This document shows, piece after piece, positions 11,566 through 23,530 of a DNA stretch of 64,000 nt (its first letter is position 1; every line of letters starts with the position of its first letter). The notes below the pieces were generated by a model. It made no database searches, had not been told where the DNA came from, and saw only the letters and a list, made by a program, of their open reading frames with translations. Both the position numbers and the translations under genes were made by a program. Origin of the DNA: Ashinkailepas kermadecensis (taxonomy: Eukaryota > Arthropoda > Thecostraca > Neolepadidae); the NCBI GenBank assembly GCA_034440615.1, contig JAOTOM010002333.1, positions 25,001 to 89,000 of the forward strand, given 5' to 3'.

Positions 11566-12078
11566 GGCAAAGTGCCATCTGCTAGAGATTGCTACGTTAA
11601 AGAAGAAATTACGTTAATCCGGCTTATGTGACATCCGGTTATATCAACTAGTCAAGAAAGGAGAGACGCCGTCAAACAAGAAACATGGCGTAGAGACGAT
11701 ACACGCATGGCATACAGGTACATATACATACATACAGACACTCATGACAATGGAAGGACATTTGGAGGGTGGGCAGCATCGTAACCTCCGGAGAGGCTCC
11801 ACTGCCCACCTGCGACCTGGCTGGCGAAGCGGAGGCCTGTCACCCAGAGCGAGTCGTGGGATTCAGGCCCGACCTTGTATGCGTAGGTGTATGTTTTAAG
11901 TTAAAGCTTGGAAACCCCTAAAAGGGGAAAACCAAGCTGCTTGGAAAACCCGTAGGTAAAAACCAAGCGCAATTTAAAAGGAAGTCCGTCCATATTAGCC
12001 AAATTGGATCGGATCCTGTCTACCTAGTGTGAGATAACCTATATGTATGTGTTTTGCGACGTCGGTGAGGAAGAGATG
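11566..12078 (+). repeat. Dispersed repeat family B, copy 2
   Basis: Collinear with 7617-8160 and in the same orientation (shared blocks listed for copy 1). It ends just before the I-type LINE, whose low-coordinate boundary is near 12141. Confidence 0.6.
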
Positions 12079-12168
12079 TGGAGCGGAGTCATACAGCCAG
12101 TACGAAGTGTGGCACGTGTCATATAACTTTCATCAGGTTAGCTTGAATCAGGAAATGTAACGGAGGCT

Positions 12169-15125
12169 TTATATCTGTTCGGAGAGTTTAGTGTCCTGGA
12201 GGAAACGGAAAAGAAACTCGAGGAGTTCCGGTTGGTCATTCCCGAGGAGAGCGCGGAGCGAAAGTTGTGAATGGATCTTGGCGAAATATTGGGTGATATA
12301 GCGACGGTGAGGAGCATATGTTGGACAGTCAAGTAAGATATGGGTGACGGTAAGGCGCATGTGACATGTGTTGCAAAGTGGATGGCGGTGAGGTCTATGA
12401 AAAATATAATCGTGGGTCAGTTTGGTGTGTCCCAGGCGGAGTCTGGCCAGGGTCACCTCGTTCAGACGTGTGTGCTGGTTGGAGGAGGGCCAGCTGGAGA
12501 GTGTGGGCTTGATGTCGTGTAGGTGTGTGGTGTTATGTGACCAGCAGTCCTGAATATATGTGTTAAATAAATTATTAGTGAGGGATAGAAGATCCCCTGG
12601 GGGCACCAGAGCTCTAGGGTTGGCGGGGAGGTCGATCGCCGCGCGGGCGAGACCGTCAACCCTTTCGTTTCCCGGGATACCCCTATGTCCGGGGATCCAG
12701 AGCAGGGTGAGCTGAAGGTGTGCGTGGTTGTCATTGTATAGGTGTCGGATGGCGTGGAGCGTGGGGTGCGTGGTGTTGTGTAGTGCCGCGAGAGCGTCCA
12801 CGGAGGATCGTGAGTCAGTGCATATTGTAATAGGGGTAGTGATGTGTTGCGCAGTGATGTGTTGGAGGCAGGTGAATATGGCGACTAGTTCTGATGTGTA
12901 TACCGAATGGTGAAGTGTTAATTTGGTTTGACCAGTGTCTGACCCACCGCACCAGGCGGCTCCCGTACCATTGCTGGTACGCGAGCCGTCAGTGTAAAAG
13001 AAGGTGTGTTGTGGGTGGGCCTCTTGATATTCAAAAAACTTAATTTTGACTTCGATGGGGGTGAGCAGGGTTTTATTTTGCCGAAAGAGGTACTCGAGTT
13101 TGGGGTGTTTCATGTGCCAAAATGGGAGAAGGGGAGGAACCCGGTCAGGGGTAACCTCTGGGAATTTCAGTGTGGATGTGAGAACCTGCTTCAAGTGAAG
13201 GGCAATGCTGTATTTATTTTTGTTTTTGGAACGCCGAACCGAGGATTTAGTCCATGCCACATTGGAGGGGTGATTTAGCTGTGTTGTTGTCCTGAAGTGG
13301 TATCTGACAAGTTGTAGTGTTCTGCGTTGTTGTATGCTAGGGAGGTTGGTGTCACCCCGGAGGCTAGTGATAGGTGTGGTGCGGTGTGCTCCGGTGATGA
13401 GGCGGAGTGCGTGGTTTTGTGTGCGTTCCAGTGACTTGGTGAGTGTTGGAGATATATTATCGAAGATAAACGCATTGTATTCCAGGATTGAACGAATCAG
13501 TGCAATGTATATTTTGGTAAGAGTCGCCCTGTCTGCACCCCAGTCGCGACCGGAGATGCAGCGCAGGAGATTGAGTCGAACAGCGCAGCGCTGTTTAATA
13601 TAGGTGATGTGGGGGCTAAAATAAAGTCCTTTGTCGAGGATAATTCCGAGATACTTGACAGAGGTTTGGAGGGGGATAATTTGATCGCGAAAGCGGAGCG
13701 GTTTCGTAGGCGGGATGTGTCTGGGAAGCCGAGAAAAGAGCATAGTGACCGATTTGGTGGGGGAGATCTGTAGCCCCCATAGGGAGCACCATGAATCAAT
13801 GTGATTCATGGCGAGTTGTACGAAGTGGTTAGCCCAATCTGCCGACGGGTGTGTGCACCAAATAGCCAAATCATCGGCATAAAGAGAATATTTTAGAAGG
13901 GGAGAAATTTGGGGGAGTTGTTCTAAGACGTCGTTGATCATAATAAGGAAGAGGGTTGGAGATAGGACGCTGCCTTGAGGGACGCCTTGGTCAAGAGTGT
14001 GGGACCGGGAATGAATGTTGCCGCAGCGGACGACGAAGGAGCGATTTTCTAGAAAGTTGGTGATAAAGGTGGCCATTCTGCCCCTGATACCAATTCGGTG
14101 TAATTTAATTCGAAGGGCAGAGCTGTGTACTTTGTTAAACGCGGAAGTTAGGTCTAAATAAAGGGCGATGGTTTCGGATTTTTTCCCGAAACCACGCTGG
14201 TTTGAGTCCACAATTTCGATGAGGTTGTCGGTGGTGCTTCGTCTTGGTCGGAAGCCGCTCTGAAAGGGGGATATAATTTTGTTGTTTTCTAGATAGACTC
14301 TGATTCGTCCATTGACCATGCGCTCAAATATTTTGCAAACACAACTAGTGAGAGAGATAGGACGATAGCTAGAGGGGAGATGTCGAGGTTTAGAAGGCTT
14401 AGGTATAGGAATGATGATACTAGTAGACCAAGAAGGTGGAAAAGTGCCGTCAGTCCATAATTGATTTAGCGCCGAGAGGAGGTTATCTTTACCCGAGTCA
14501 GAGAGATTTTGAAAGAAGAGATATGTAAGGTGATCAGGTCCAGGTGCCCTACTGGATACCTTGGAGAGGGATAATTTTAATTCATAGGGGGTAAAGGGTG
14601 CGTTGTAGGGTTCGGTGTTGTCTGAGTCGAAGTGGCAAGTAGCAAGAGTGTCGCGAAGAAATACGGTGGTGTGCTGTGAGTATTGAGTGTTGGAAGATAT
14701 GTCAGAGTAATAGGTGGCGAAGTGTTCCGCGACGGCTGTGGGCTCGGCTATGCGCTGCTGGTTAATCGTTAGTTGTGGGAATGCGCGGTGTGGGGCTCTG
14801 CCATTCGAAAAGGAGCGGAGTTGGGTCCAGATTTGGAAGATGGGGGTGTAACGGTTGAAGGTGTTCGAGTAGAGTTGCCAGCTGTGTTTTTTGGCTGAAA
14901 GGATAGTTTGCTGACAACGTAGTTTTGCCTCGCGGGCTTCTACCATGTTTTGGAAGGTGAGGTTTTTCCGAAATTTTCGCTCAGCCCGCCGCCGTGAGGC
15001 GACGGCTCGTTTGCACTCGTCGTTCCACCACGGCACGGATTTACGGTCGGGTGGGCGACGAGTTTTGGGTACGTGCTTTTCTGCCGCGAGTAGTATGGTA
15101 TTGAGCAATGCCGAAATTGGGGGGG
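12169..15125 (-). pseudogene. LINE ORF2, reverse transcriptase and RNase H part
   Basis: The open frame runs about 1000 codons to a stop at 12169. Visible landmarks, N- to C-terminal: a connector (PWWNDECKRAV), RT fingers (YRPISLTSCVCKIFERM), motif A (ALYLDLTSAFNKVH), motif B (GVPQGSVLSPTLF), motif C (YSLYADDLAIW), a thumb region (YLGIILDKGL, RLITGAHRTTPITSL), then RNase H with the acidic residues in FYTDGSRTS, SELVAIFTCL and CTDSRSSVDAL, and LLWIPGHRGIPGNERVDGLA. A C-terminal Cys/His stretch (CNTCHMRLTVTHILLDCP) closes it. The RT would prime on nicked DNA and the RNase H would remove template RNA. The part is intact, but the frameshift near 15120 separates it from the endonuclease. Confidence 0.9.
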
Positions 15126-15907
15126 TGAGACTGGGGTGGGATAAGATTATCAATTTCCTGGGAGAAAGATGGCCATTTCGCTTTGCGAACATTCCAGTTG
15201 GACATAAACAAACGGTCTCTAGGCTGGGCTGAGCGTTCGAGGTTGACGTGGATGGGAAAGTGATCACTAAAAAGGGGGTCGGGTTGAACATGCCAGGAGA
15301 AGAGGGGTGAGATGGAAGCTGAGGCTAGGGAGAGGTCAATGGCTGACGGGCGGAACGGGGCGATGTCTGTGTTGTGTGTGGGTGTTTGGTCGTTTAAAAA
15401 GACCATGTTGTGGGTGTTGAGGAGTGTTTCAATGTGGCGTCCGCGCTGGGATGTGTTGTGACAACCCCATGCCTGGTGGTGGGCGTTGAGATCACCCAGC
15501 ACCAGACAGGGGTGTGGGAGAAGACCGAAGAGATTGGATACAGAAGCTAGAGATAGTGTATGCGTAGGAGGAAGATAGAGGGAGAGTACAGTAAGTTCTA
15601 GTTGTGCAATTTGAACGGATACGGCAATAAAATTTAGGTCATTGGGGATGGAGATAGGGCGATGGAGAAGGGTGTTCGAGACGAATAAGGCTACCCCGCC
15701 GCCGCGGGATGTAGTGTTTCTGTTTTGGGAATAAAGAGTATAACCGAAAATGTTAAAATTATAGGGGTCATTGTCGCGCCATCTAGTCTCCTGAACGGCG
15801 GCGATCAATGGTTTATTTCTGATGATATATTCCTTGAATTCTGCCCAATGGGATATGAGTGACCTCGTATTCCATTGGAGCAAGAATTCAGTGGTGGGTG
15901 TCTGCAT
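15119..15907 (-). pseudogene. LINE ORF2, apurinic-like endonuclease part
   Basis: The frame starts with ATG at 15905-15907 and holds a whole APE-type endonuclease: LQWNTRSL, VQETRW, RGGGVALFVS, VLGDLNAHHQAWG, SAIDLSLAS and FSDHFPIHV, including the catalytic Glu, Asp, Asn and His positions of the family. It nicks target DNA for priming. The start codon overlaps the end of ORF1 by about 20 bp, as is common for termination-reinitiation in I-type elements. A one-base change in the G run near 15119-15125 puts the RT in another frame. Confidence 0.85.
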
Positions 15908-16774
15908 TAGTGTTGTGTTGTGTGATCACGCCCTCGCAGGCGTGTGTGTGGTTGTGAGGGCGTAAATGTATCGTCCGACGTGTAAGAATCGGACGACCCT
16001 GGTGAGGTGGATGTATGCTCCGGATCCCCAGGGGGTCCGGGCTCGGGAAACGGGAGCGGTGATCGGTCTCGGGGGACAGGGAGGGAGGGCGACCCAGAGG
16101 GGGCGGAGTGGAGGACGATCTAGCCCTGTTGGGCTGAGCGTTCTGTGGACGGATGGGTGGCCGGGAAGACGAGCTACCCGCGACGGGAACGGGGCGTGCA
16201 GCCGGCAGTGGTGCTACCCTGTGGTGAAGGGGGAGCCCAGCGCCAGCGGGGTGCTCCACGGGAGGGGGCGCGTGGTCGGTAGCGGGCCAGTCTGCTGGCG
16301 AAGCATGGGCCGGGAGACAGGCGGGTCGGCTCTGGGGGCTGGACGCGTGGCCGGCCGCGGGCGAGGTGGTGACGGAGGGGGATGGGCGGTCTCATTTGGC
16401 TCAGGCAGCAGGGGTGAGGGGCGTTGAGCCGCCTCCACTGGGGTCGGCCACAGTGGGGCCAACCTGGGGCTGGACCACCCGGCTGGGGGAGAGGATGGAG
16501 GGCTGCGCTGTGCAGCGAGCCGTCTCGCCTGCTTCTCTTTGGCATATAGCCACGCGGGGCACTGAGGGAACGACGCGGGGTGTGGGCCGTCGCATGCCGC
16601 ACACCGCAGCTCATCGGAGCCGCACGCCTCGGTCGGGTGGTTTTCGGCACAGCGGCCGCATACTGGCGCCTTCGCGGGGCACGCCCGGCTCAGGTGACCG
16701 TACCGTTGGCACAGCGCACAGCGCGAGGGTGGCGGGGTCCACGGGCGGAGTGCTACCCGATCAGATCCTATTAA
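15888..16774 (-). pseudogene. LINE ORF1 (gag-like), N-terminally truncated
   Basis: On the minus strand the frame gives VALRPWTPPPSRC, then three CCHC zinc knuckles between about 16725 and 16570: CALCQRYGHLSRAC, CGRCAENHPTEAC and CAACDGPHPASFPQC. A Pro/Arg-rich tail follows. ORF1 proteins of I and jockey elements bind RNA through such knuckles. The N-terminal half is absent. A frameshift near 16214-16259 moves the tail to the frame that stops at 15888. Confidence 0.8.
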
Positions 16775-16783
16775 ATCAGGTTA

Positions 16784-18954
16784 TATTACCTGCACATTGC
16801 ATCTGGCGCGGTAGGTAGGTAAACAAACATGAGGATCACTTTGTATCAGCGATAAAGTGTTAGGTAGGTTTATCACTTTGTGCTGAAGAAAAAGCATTGC
16901 GTTTATGTGGACTGCTGATGACTATGTGTTAAACGCAAATACAAGTCGAGGTGTTTGTCTCGCGTTGTCTTCCCTCCCACCCCATCCGTACTTTGTACAT
17001 ATATCCGTACTCCCCATCCGTACATAGCTCAATACTCTCCAGCCTGGTGTCGGTTCCGAGGGAGATAAAGGCGCCGGCATGAATGCCGATGGACAGCATA
17101 GGGGTTGACATCGGGAAGGAAACGATAACAGGCTTGGGTGAGCCGGAGCAGTGCACGAATCAGTTTTCGAAAACGCCTGGTGGACAGAGGACGTGGTGAT
17201 TTTTCTTCGACGTAAATACACGCTACAAGTAATTGTGATAGTCACTGTGTCGTTTCTTATCGTCACCATACAAAGCGAATAACAAAACAATGTTGCTGAA
17301 GTATCGGTAAGCGCCATGGAAAATGTGAGCATCCTCACATTACCAGAGGTGTGGCTTTATGTGAAATTTCCAAGTTGAAAATTTTTAATTAAAAACAAAA
17401 TCTCCGATTTTTAATTGCTTTTTTCTGCACAGTCAGCGTCAGAAATGAAAAGAATGAAAAGGATACACCGAAGGGTAGCTTGCTGCAAACAAAATTCAGA
17501 CCTCTGGCAGGCTTAGAAAAGCAAAGCATGCCACAATCGACAAATATGTAAAATGTATTTTGCGGAAATGTTTGGACTCAAAATTGACTTTCCATCGAAG
17601 AAACTATGTTCCGTTGGCTGTTGGCTATCTGTACCTGTTTAGAAGACCCTCAAAGATGTCATATTCAAAGATCTACAAAGTTATGAATGCACATGCAATT
17701 AAAAAATTGACTCGTTAAACAACCTTTACAGATTAAAACAAAATATCCTTGACCAAAGCGATGCGACAGGACGAGTTCTTTCAGAAGCCGTCTTAACATC
17801 ATCTGTCAATTGATATTCACTATCTCAAAAGGCCATTTCCGGAAATTCAAGCTGTTTGTCCTGCTTTTATTACCATATTCGATGCCCTACACGGCGTTGC
17901 AGTCACCCGAAATCACAGAAAACGGCCTGGAAACATCCTATTTCACCCATCGCGCAAAAATACCTTAAATAGTACACTTTTTTCGGTATTTCCGATAATA
18001 TGTTGGCAATTGCTAAGGCGCCCACGTCCCCAAATTCCATGTTCACCACCAAAATTCGGTTTCGGCGAACTTCGAATTCGACGCCATTTGTAATAATTTG
18101 GTTATCAAAGGCAAATCGACACCGTTTAATCTGCTTTCATGTTCATAATATATGTACCATTGTGCAGCACATTGTCCCATGCGGAATGTCCACATGAGCA
18201 GTGTCCCATGAACGTAAATAATGAAGTCACATGAAGGTTGTGAAAATTATGTTTCCGGGCACAGCCTACGTGCACTGTGACAGCAAAGATATGCTTGCAA
18301 AAGATGTTCGACTGTACGTCCATATAAATGATGCTCTGCGGGTGGAAAGGTAACATAATTTTACTTCTTGTTGTGATGTTAGCATGGTCGAATATGGTCA
18401 GACTGCATCGTTGTCATGTTTGATCGCATTCAGTACGTGATGTAAACAACCACCTGATGTTCTGAAGTAAAGTTACTGCGCTTCATGGAAATAAGCTACG
18501 ACACTTAAACAAAATGAAGGTCCGCCACCCAAGATTAGGTGACCAGGAGCGCCCCCTCCTCTTACCCAACGACTGCCAGCACCTTACGTTAACACCATAA
18601 AATAAACAGTAAAGTCGCGGCACTCCCAGCTATGAGATGGAAGACAAGTAACCAAGCATACAAAGCACCCGGCATTAGAGCAATACAACTAATAATAAAG
18701 AATGATATAAGTAGTCATACCCAAAGGAGGCGTATGACTGGTCCTAGATCCATCCCAACAAGAAGTTAAGGTCTAAACTAAAATGTCAGTGGCTGGTTTG
18801 TGGCCAGATGATAGTGAGCACTCCTAATTTGAAATGCATTTTTTAAAACTCTGGCTCCTACAACTCCATCCAGCTAAGCATAGGCTTGTTGCTGGGTGGA
18901 GTGTTGGAGGAACAATGGTTGGGTGTTTTCAACTTTTATATATAGTTAAGCGCA
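16784..18954. other. Unassigned AT-rich stretch
   Basis: Over 2 kb with no supported gene. Short open frames lack domains. I saw no clear repeat boundaries. Confidence 0.35.
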
Positions 18955-18978
18955 TACACACACACACACACACACACC

Positions 18979-19022
<44 letters not shown>
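18955..19022. repeat. (CA)n(TA)n compound microsatellite
   Basis: A CA run at about 18956-18976 is followed by a TA run at about 18981-19022. Confidence 0.95.
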
Positions 19023-19024
<2 letters not shown>

Positions 19025-19029
19025 CATTA

Positions 19030-20300
19030 TTGTACGGCCAGAGCCGCAGCCCTCGGCCGCGTTGCAACAACACATGCTGTAGGTGGACGCTACCAACGAC
19101 CAAGCGCGTTGGCCCGCTGAGCCGACTGGGCGGCGAATAACCTCAGCTCGGCCTCCAGGTGCAGCGCATCCAGCACCTCGGGATAGGTGGCGAGCATGGC
19201 GGCATGACTGACTCACTATTGGCCCATGGTGGAGTGGAGCAAGCTCTTGAGGCACCGGATCAGGCTGAACGTGCGGTGCAGGTGGCTGGTGGGGACGTGA
19301 GGATGACGCGCAGCAGTGTGGTGGCAGCCGGCGGCACCTGGCGCAGACCGTCATCGCGCAGCGGAGCCACAACGTCAGCCAAGGTGGACACAGGTGCCGC
19401 CCTCTGCCGCGCCACGTCTCCCAGCATCCGGCTGTGCAGGCGGAGTCGGTGCAGGTCCATGTCGTAGAGCTGGTCCGTCTCCGTCAGCGCCGCGTCGTCG
19501 GCCGTGGGCAGGGCACGCTCGGCCGTGGGCAGGGCACGCTCGGCCGTGAGCAGGGCACGCTCGGCCGTGGGCAGGGCACACTCGGCCCGGAGCAGGGCAC
19601 ACTCGGCCGTGAGCAGGGCACACTCGACCGTGGGCAGGGCACACTCGGCCGTGAGCAGGGCACACTCGGCCGTGAGCAGGGCACACTCGGCCGTGAGCAG
19701 GGCACACTCGGCCGTGAGCAGGGCACACTCGGCCGTGAGCAGGGCACGCTCGGCCGTGAGCAGGGCACGCTCGGCCGTGGGCAGGGCACGCTCGACCGTG
19801 GGCAGGGCACACTCGGCCGTGAGCAGGGCACACTCGGCCGTGAGCAGGGCACACTCGGCCGTGAGCAGGGCACGTTCGGCTGTGACCAGAGCCGGCTCAT
19901 CTGGCGCGTACCGGCCAGTGGTGGCGCCGGCCAGCCAGTCCACGGCCTCCCGGTACACGCGCCGGTAGTGTTTCTCCGGGGTTGCGGGGTGGTAGGGCGC
20001 GACGCCTTCGGCGAGACGCCGGGGCGTCCGCGTCCGGCGCCGCAGCCGAGACCGATCAATACCCAGGCGCTCCGCATCGCGCACCACCTCCTCCCAGACT
20101 GCGTGCAACGCGCACCACATCCTCCACTGCACTGATGACATGGAGATTGGCCGACATCGACTGCGAGCGACCCTGCACTGACCGCAAGGCCGGCGTCGTC
20201 GGCCCCAGTAGCAGCGGCTCTGTCCGGAACCTGGAAGACAAACCAGACGTCCCGCATCAGCTTACTGAACCCGCTGGCGGTGCCGGCCACCTCCGGTCGA
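19030..20300 (-). pseudogene. hAT-family transposase relic (TTF/ZMYM-like type) with in-frame minisatellite
   Basis: On the minus strand the pieces follow the order of hAT transposases of the 'TTF-type / 52 kDa repressor-like' group. LHVISAVEDVVRVA lies near 20130-20180. VWEEVVRDAERLGIDRSRLRRR leads into RRTRTPRRLAEG and EKHYRRVYREAVDWL, which correspond to the family's 'pR..gRQt.R.n....peeYYRr...PflD'. After the 21-bp array comes LYDMDLHRLRLHSRM and TTLLRVILTSPPATC. In another frame come RTFSLIRCLKSLLHSTMGQ and HAAMLATYPEVLDALHL, the hAT C-terminal dimerisation domain. At least two frameshifts and a stop break it. The family's zinc-binding N-terminus and much of the catalytic core are missing. 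One 293-codon frame (20141 to 19260) crosses the array intact. Confidence 0.75.
19499..19880. repeat. 21-bp minisatellite, about 18 units, within the hAT relic
   Basis: The unit is close to gccgtgagcagggcacactcg, with variants gtggg/gtgag and cactcg/cgctcg. Because 21 is 7 codons, the minus-strand transposase frame reads through as heptads of LTAECAL/LTAERAL/LPTAERA type. Confidence 0.95.
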
Positions 20301-20344
20301 CTCGTCCACGATGTCGTCCGCGATGCCCTCCAGACTGGGCCGGA

Positions 20345-21552
20345 GGGGGCTGTACTCCCTACGAAAGGGCGGCCAGACGCCTCCCTTCGGGACCAGTCGC
20401 CCGACTCTGCTGTTGTTCTCCGGGTTTCCTATCTCCGTGTTTAATATTGCGGCTGTGACTGAGGAGCCGATTGCCAGCGCTCTCCGCGTCAGCCCATCCT
20501 AACGGCACTTGACGCTGCACTCGGCTTTGACACTGCCATGGGGCAGGTGTGCCATTTCATTGCCGCTGATACTTATTATGGGGCCTATCAGCATCGATTG
20601 GAAAGAATCACATAAAAAGCGCAGTCTGTTCCACGAACGTTGCTTGAGATTCTTCATTCATAATCAGAACCGGAACCAGCACCGAAGCCGACTATGCCGA
20701 CTATGTAGACGTATTTTAGAATGATTCAAAACTAGTCCTGAACACGTCGCTAGGGCATACCACCGATACATGCCTCGTCGCTTTTAGTGTCCGGGTTTCT
20801 GGTCTGTCCGCCGGATCTAGCATACTAACCATGGTGGAACTTTATATACTTTTGGGAATGGTCGAGCCCCATACCCGTTCAAAACAAGCGTGAGCCCTCC
20901 CAATAATTTCGGATTTTAGCATGGGGCACCATGGAGTGAGGTCTCAACCGAAGGAAGTCGTGTAAGTCATGGCTTAGTGCCTACTGTTTTCTTCAACAAC
21001 ACGTATAATGCAATATGCATGCGGCTGGCTTATTGCTGAGTTTATTCCATTACCGTACAATGCAGTGGTTCTATTGCTCATGTGTGGCTCTTGTTGGAAG
21101 TGGGGTGCGAGAAATCAATATATGTATAATGGGCATGCATGTACCTACCTAGATCAATATAAAACTACTGTTTGGATGGGTGGATTGCTGAAGGTAATTA
21201 TAGTTCGTATGTACGAAAGCTCGTTTTAACCAATGTGATTGTTGGGGGATTCCAGGACATATCGACCAGGCAAAGCGGTGATTGTCGACCCTCATGTCTC
21301 AGATTGCGATACAAATTGGTGTATGGGGTCATCTTATGCCCTGAATCCACCAATGCAAATTTTACTTCGATCAGGTCAACGGTTCAGGAGTTATATCCTC
21401 AACCCACGCACCGAGCCTAGCGCACCAAGGGTTGACCTGGAAAATTCAGTTAGTTTACGCTCTTGCGAAGGACCAGAGCCGCGCCTGATACTAATGCAGG
21501 GCAGTGTTAGACGGAGGTGCGCCAGACACCGCTGCTCATCCAAATAGCGATT
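20345..21552. other. Unassigned stretch
   Basis: No gene or recognisable element is supported here. GC content falls back to background after about 20500. Confidence 0.35.
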
Positions 21553-21970
21553 GCACACCAGCCATGTGGTCGGCCGATGACCCTGGACGGCTTCATCCCG
21601 CCACCCATCACGTGATCACTATCACACCAGCCATGTGGTCGGCCGATGACCCTGGACGGCTTCATCCCGCCACCCATCACGTGACCACTATCACACCAGC
21701 CATGTGGTCGGCCGATGACTCTGGACGGCTTCATCTCGCCAGCCATCACGTGACCACTATCACACCAGCCATGTGGTCGGCCGATGACTCTGGACGGCTT
21801 CATCTCGCCAGCCATCACGTGATCACTATCACACCAGCCATGTGGTCGGCCGATGACTCTGGACGGCTTCATCTCGCCAGCCATCACGTGATCACTATCA
21901 CACCAGCCATGTGGTCGGCCGATGACTCTGGACGGCTTCATCTCGCCAGCCATCACGTGATCACGGTCGG
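21553..21970. repeat. 69-bp minisatellite, 6 units
   Basis: Units start at 21561, 21630, 21699, 21768, 21837 and 21906 (gccatgtggtcggccgatga). Each contains the palindrome atcacgtgat or a variant (CACGTG core). As 69 is 23 codons, both strands stay open across it, but nothing outside the array supports a protein. Confidence 0.95.
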
Positions 21971-21999
21971 ACTGCAGCACGGCCGGGACGTGTTAGTAT

Positions 22000-23045
22000 G
22001 AAGTGTGTGTGTTAGAGACACGGGGAAAATGGTGTTGACAATGCAATGAAGTATAGGGCGCATATTACTTTCACATATGATTTCTTCGCTTTCGGCCAAG
22101 ACGAGATTGCTAACGGCCATAGTTGATCAACTCAGTGGCATGCAATTTATTCTGTGAAAGAACCTGGCAAATATGAATATATGCGTCCCAAGTCATTTCA
22201 GCAGAACCATTCAAGTAAAATGTGTGCATCTATTCGAAATCCGAACATCATAAGGCCAGGTTAGGTCACGCCGTATGGTCAGGTCAAGTAAGTTCAAGTT
22301 TGAACATCGTAGATGTGGAGACTAAAAGCGTTGACCGTATCGGATATAGCGTAATCGTTTAGCCGTACTGATTGCCTAGCAACGAACAACTAGAGTGTGT
22401 TTCTGGTTGGGGGAATTGTGGTAGATCGAATGGATGTAGGTAGATAGGTAGCATCATCACTGGTTGTGCTTCAGGTCATGATAGGTCAGTCGTGAGTGAC
22501 GTCAAGGTCAAGGTCAAGGTGCCGTCAGGGATCCTTCCTGGTAATCGACAGCTGTCGTAGTTTCGAGAGCATTCTAGCTCTGAGGCTGACCCTCGGTATT
22601 CCTCACCTCGATTGCCACCCAATAAGGAGCTTTTCCTCTCAGGTGGCCCTGTTCGTCCATTAGGGGCCGCTCTCAACATCAGAAGAATCCCAGTCCAGTC
22701 CTCTCTGACTCTTTTGTACGACAAAATCACCAAAAAAATTGTTCCCACAAAATCGCGTAGGTGCACACAAATTGACTTAGAATCCAAATGAATGAAGATA
22801 TTTGTTCTCTATAAATGGGAAGTGAGAAGCGATTATGTTACGTCGTGCTGCTTTAATGCATGCAATTTCGCCATGCCAAAGTCAAAAACATTTATGGAAA
22901 TGTGCTCGAGAAATTATTGACCTTAGATCCAAAATGTCGAACCAGAATGAAAACAACTTGCCCCGGAAATGAAGAAGGTGTGTTCAATATGTTAAGCAAG
23001 TATCTATGAACACGACTGAGTTATGGCTTGGAATGTACTACAGTA
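22000..23045. other. Unassigned stretch with GGTCA repeats
   Basis: No gene is supported. At 22501-22520 the sequence gtcaaggtcaaggtcaaggt holds three overlapping TCAAGGT(CA) units, the extended half-site bound by FTZ-F1/ERR-type receptors. Other aggtca hexamers lie around 22259-22290 and 22473-22490. Confidence 0.35.
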
Positions 23046-23051
23046 AATAGC

Positions 23052-23530
23052 ACATCGGCGCGACGGGGCGGCTCGGCAGCCACGGGACGGCAGCGACGGG
23101 GCGGCTCGGCAGCCACGGGACGGCAGCGACGGGGCGGCTCGGCAGCCACTGGACGGCAGCGACGGGGCGGCTCGGCAGCCACTGGACGGCAGCGACGGGG
23201 CGGCTCGGCAGCCACTGGACGGCAGCGACGGGGCGGCTCGGCAGCCACTGGACGGCAGCGATAGGGCGGCTCGGCAGCCACGGGACGGCAGCGACGGGGC
23301 GGCTCGGCAGCCACGGGACGGCAGCGACGGGGCGGCTCGGCAGCCACGGGACGGCAGCGACGGGGCGGCTCGGCAGCCACTGGACGGCAGCGACGGGGCG
23401 GCTCGGCAGCCACTGGACGGGCGAGGGCGGCTCGGCAGCCGGACGGCAGCGACGGGGCGGCTCGGCAGCCACGGGACGGCAGCGACGGGGCGGCTCGGCA
23501 GCCACGGGACGGCAGCGACGGGGCGACTCG
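23052..23530. repeat. 33-bp GC-rich minisatellite, about 14 units
   Basis: The unit is about 'cagccacgggacggcagcg' followed by 'acggggcggctcgg', with variants ccactgg/ccacggg and two shortened units near 23418-23445. Thirty-three bases keep all frames open, so the predicted 11-residue repeats on both strands need not be real protein. Confidence 0.95.

Larger units (their letters stand above)
12141..16774 (-). mobile_element. I-type non-LTR retrotransposon (LINE with RNase H), 5'-truncated
   Basis: The element lies on the minus strand and carries a truncated gag-like ORF1 and an ORF2 with endonuclease, RT and RNase H, the layout of the I clade. Candidate target duplications are 'atcaggtta' at 12132-12140 and 16775-16783, an exact 9-bp match. 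No poly(A) tail is obvious. ORF1 begins without a start codon, just upstream of its zinc knuckles, so the 5' end is missing. ORF2 has one frameshift near a seven-G run at about 15119-15125, and ORF1 has one near 16214-16259. Few other lesions are visible, so the insertion is fairly young. Confidence 0.85.

Noticed and set aside
23052..23530. Arg/Pro-rich repeat protein
   Set aside because: The 33-bp period keeps frames open on both strands. No start context or unique domain.
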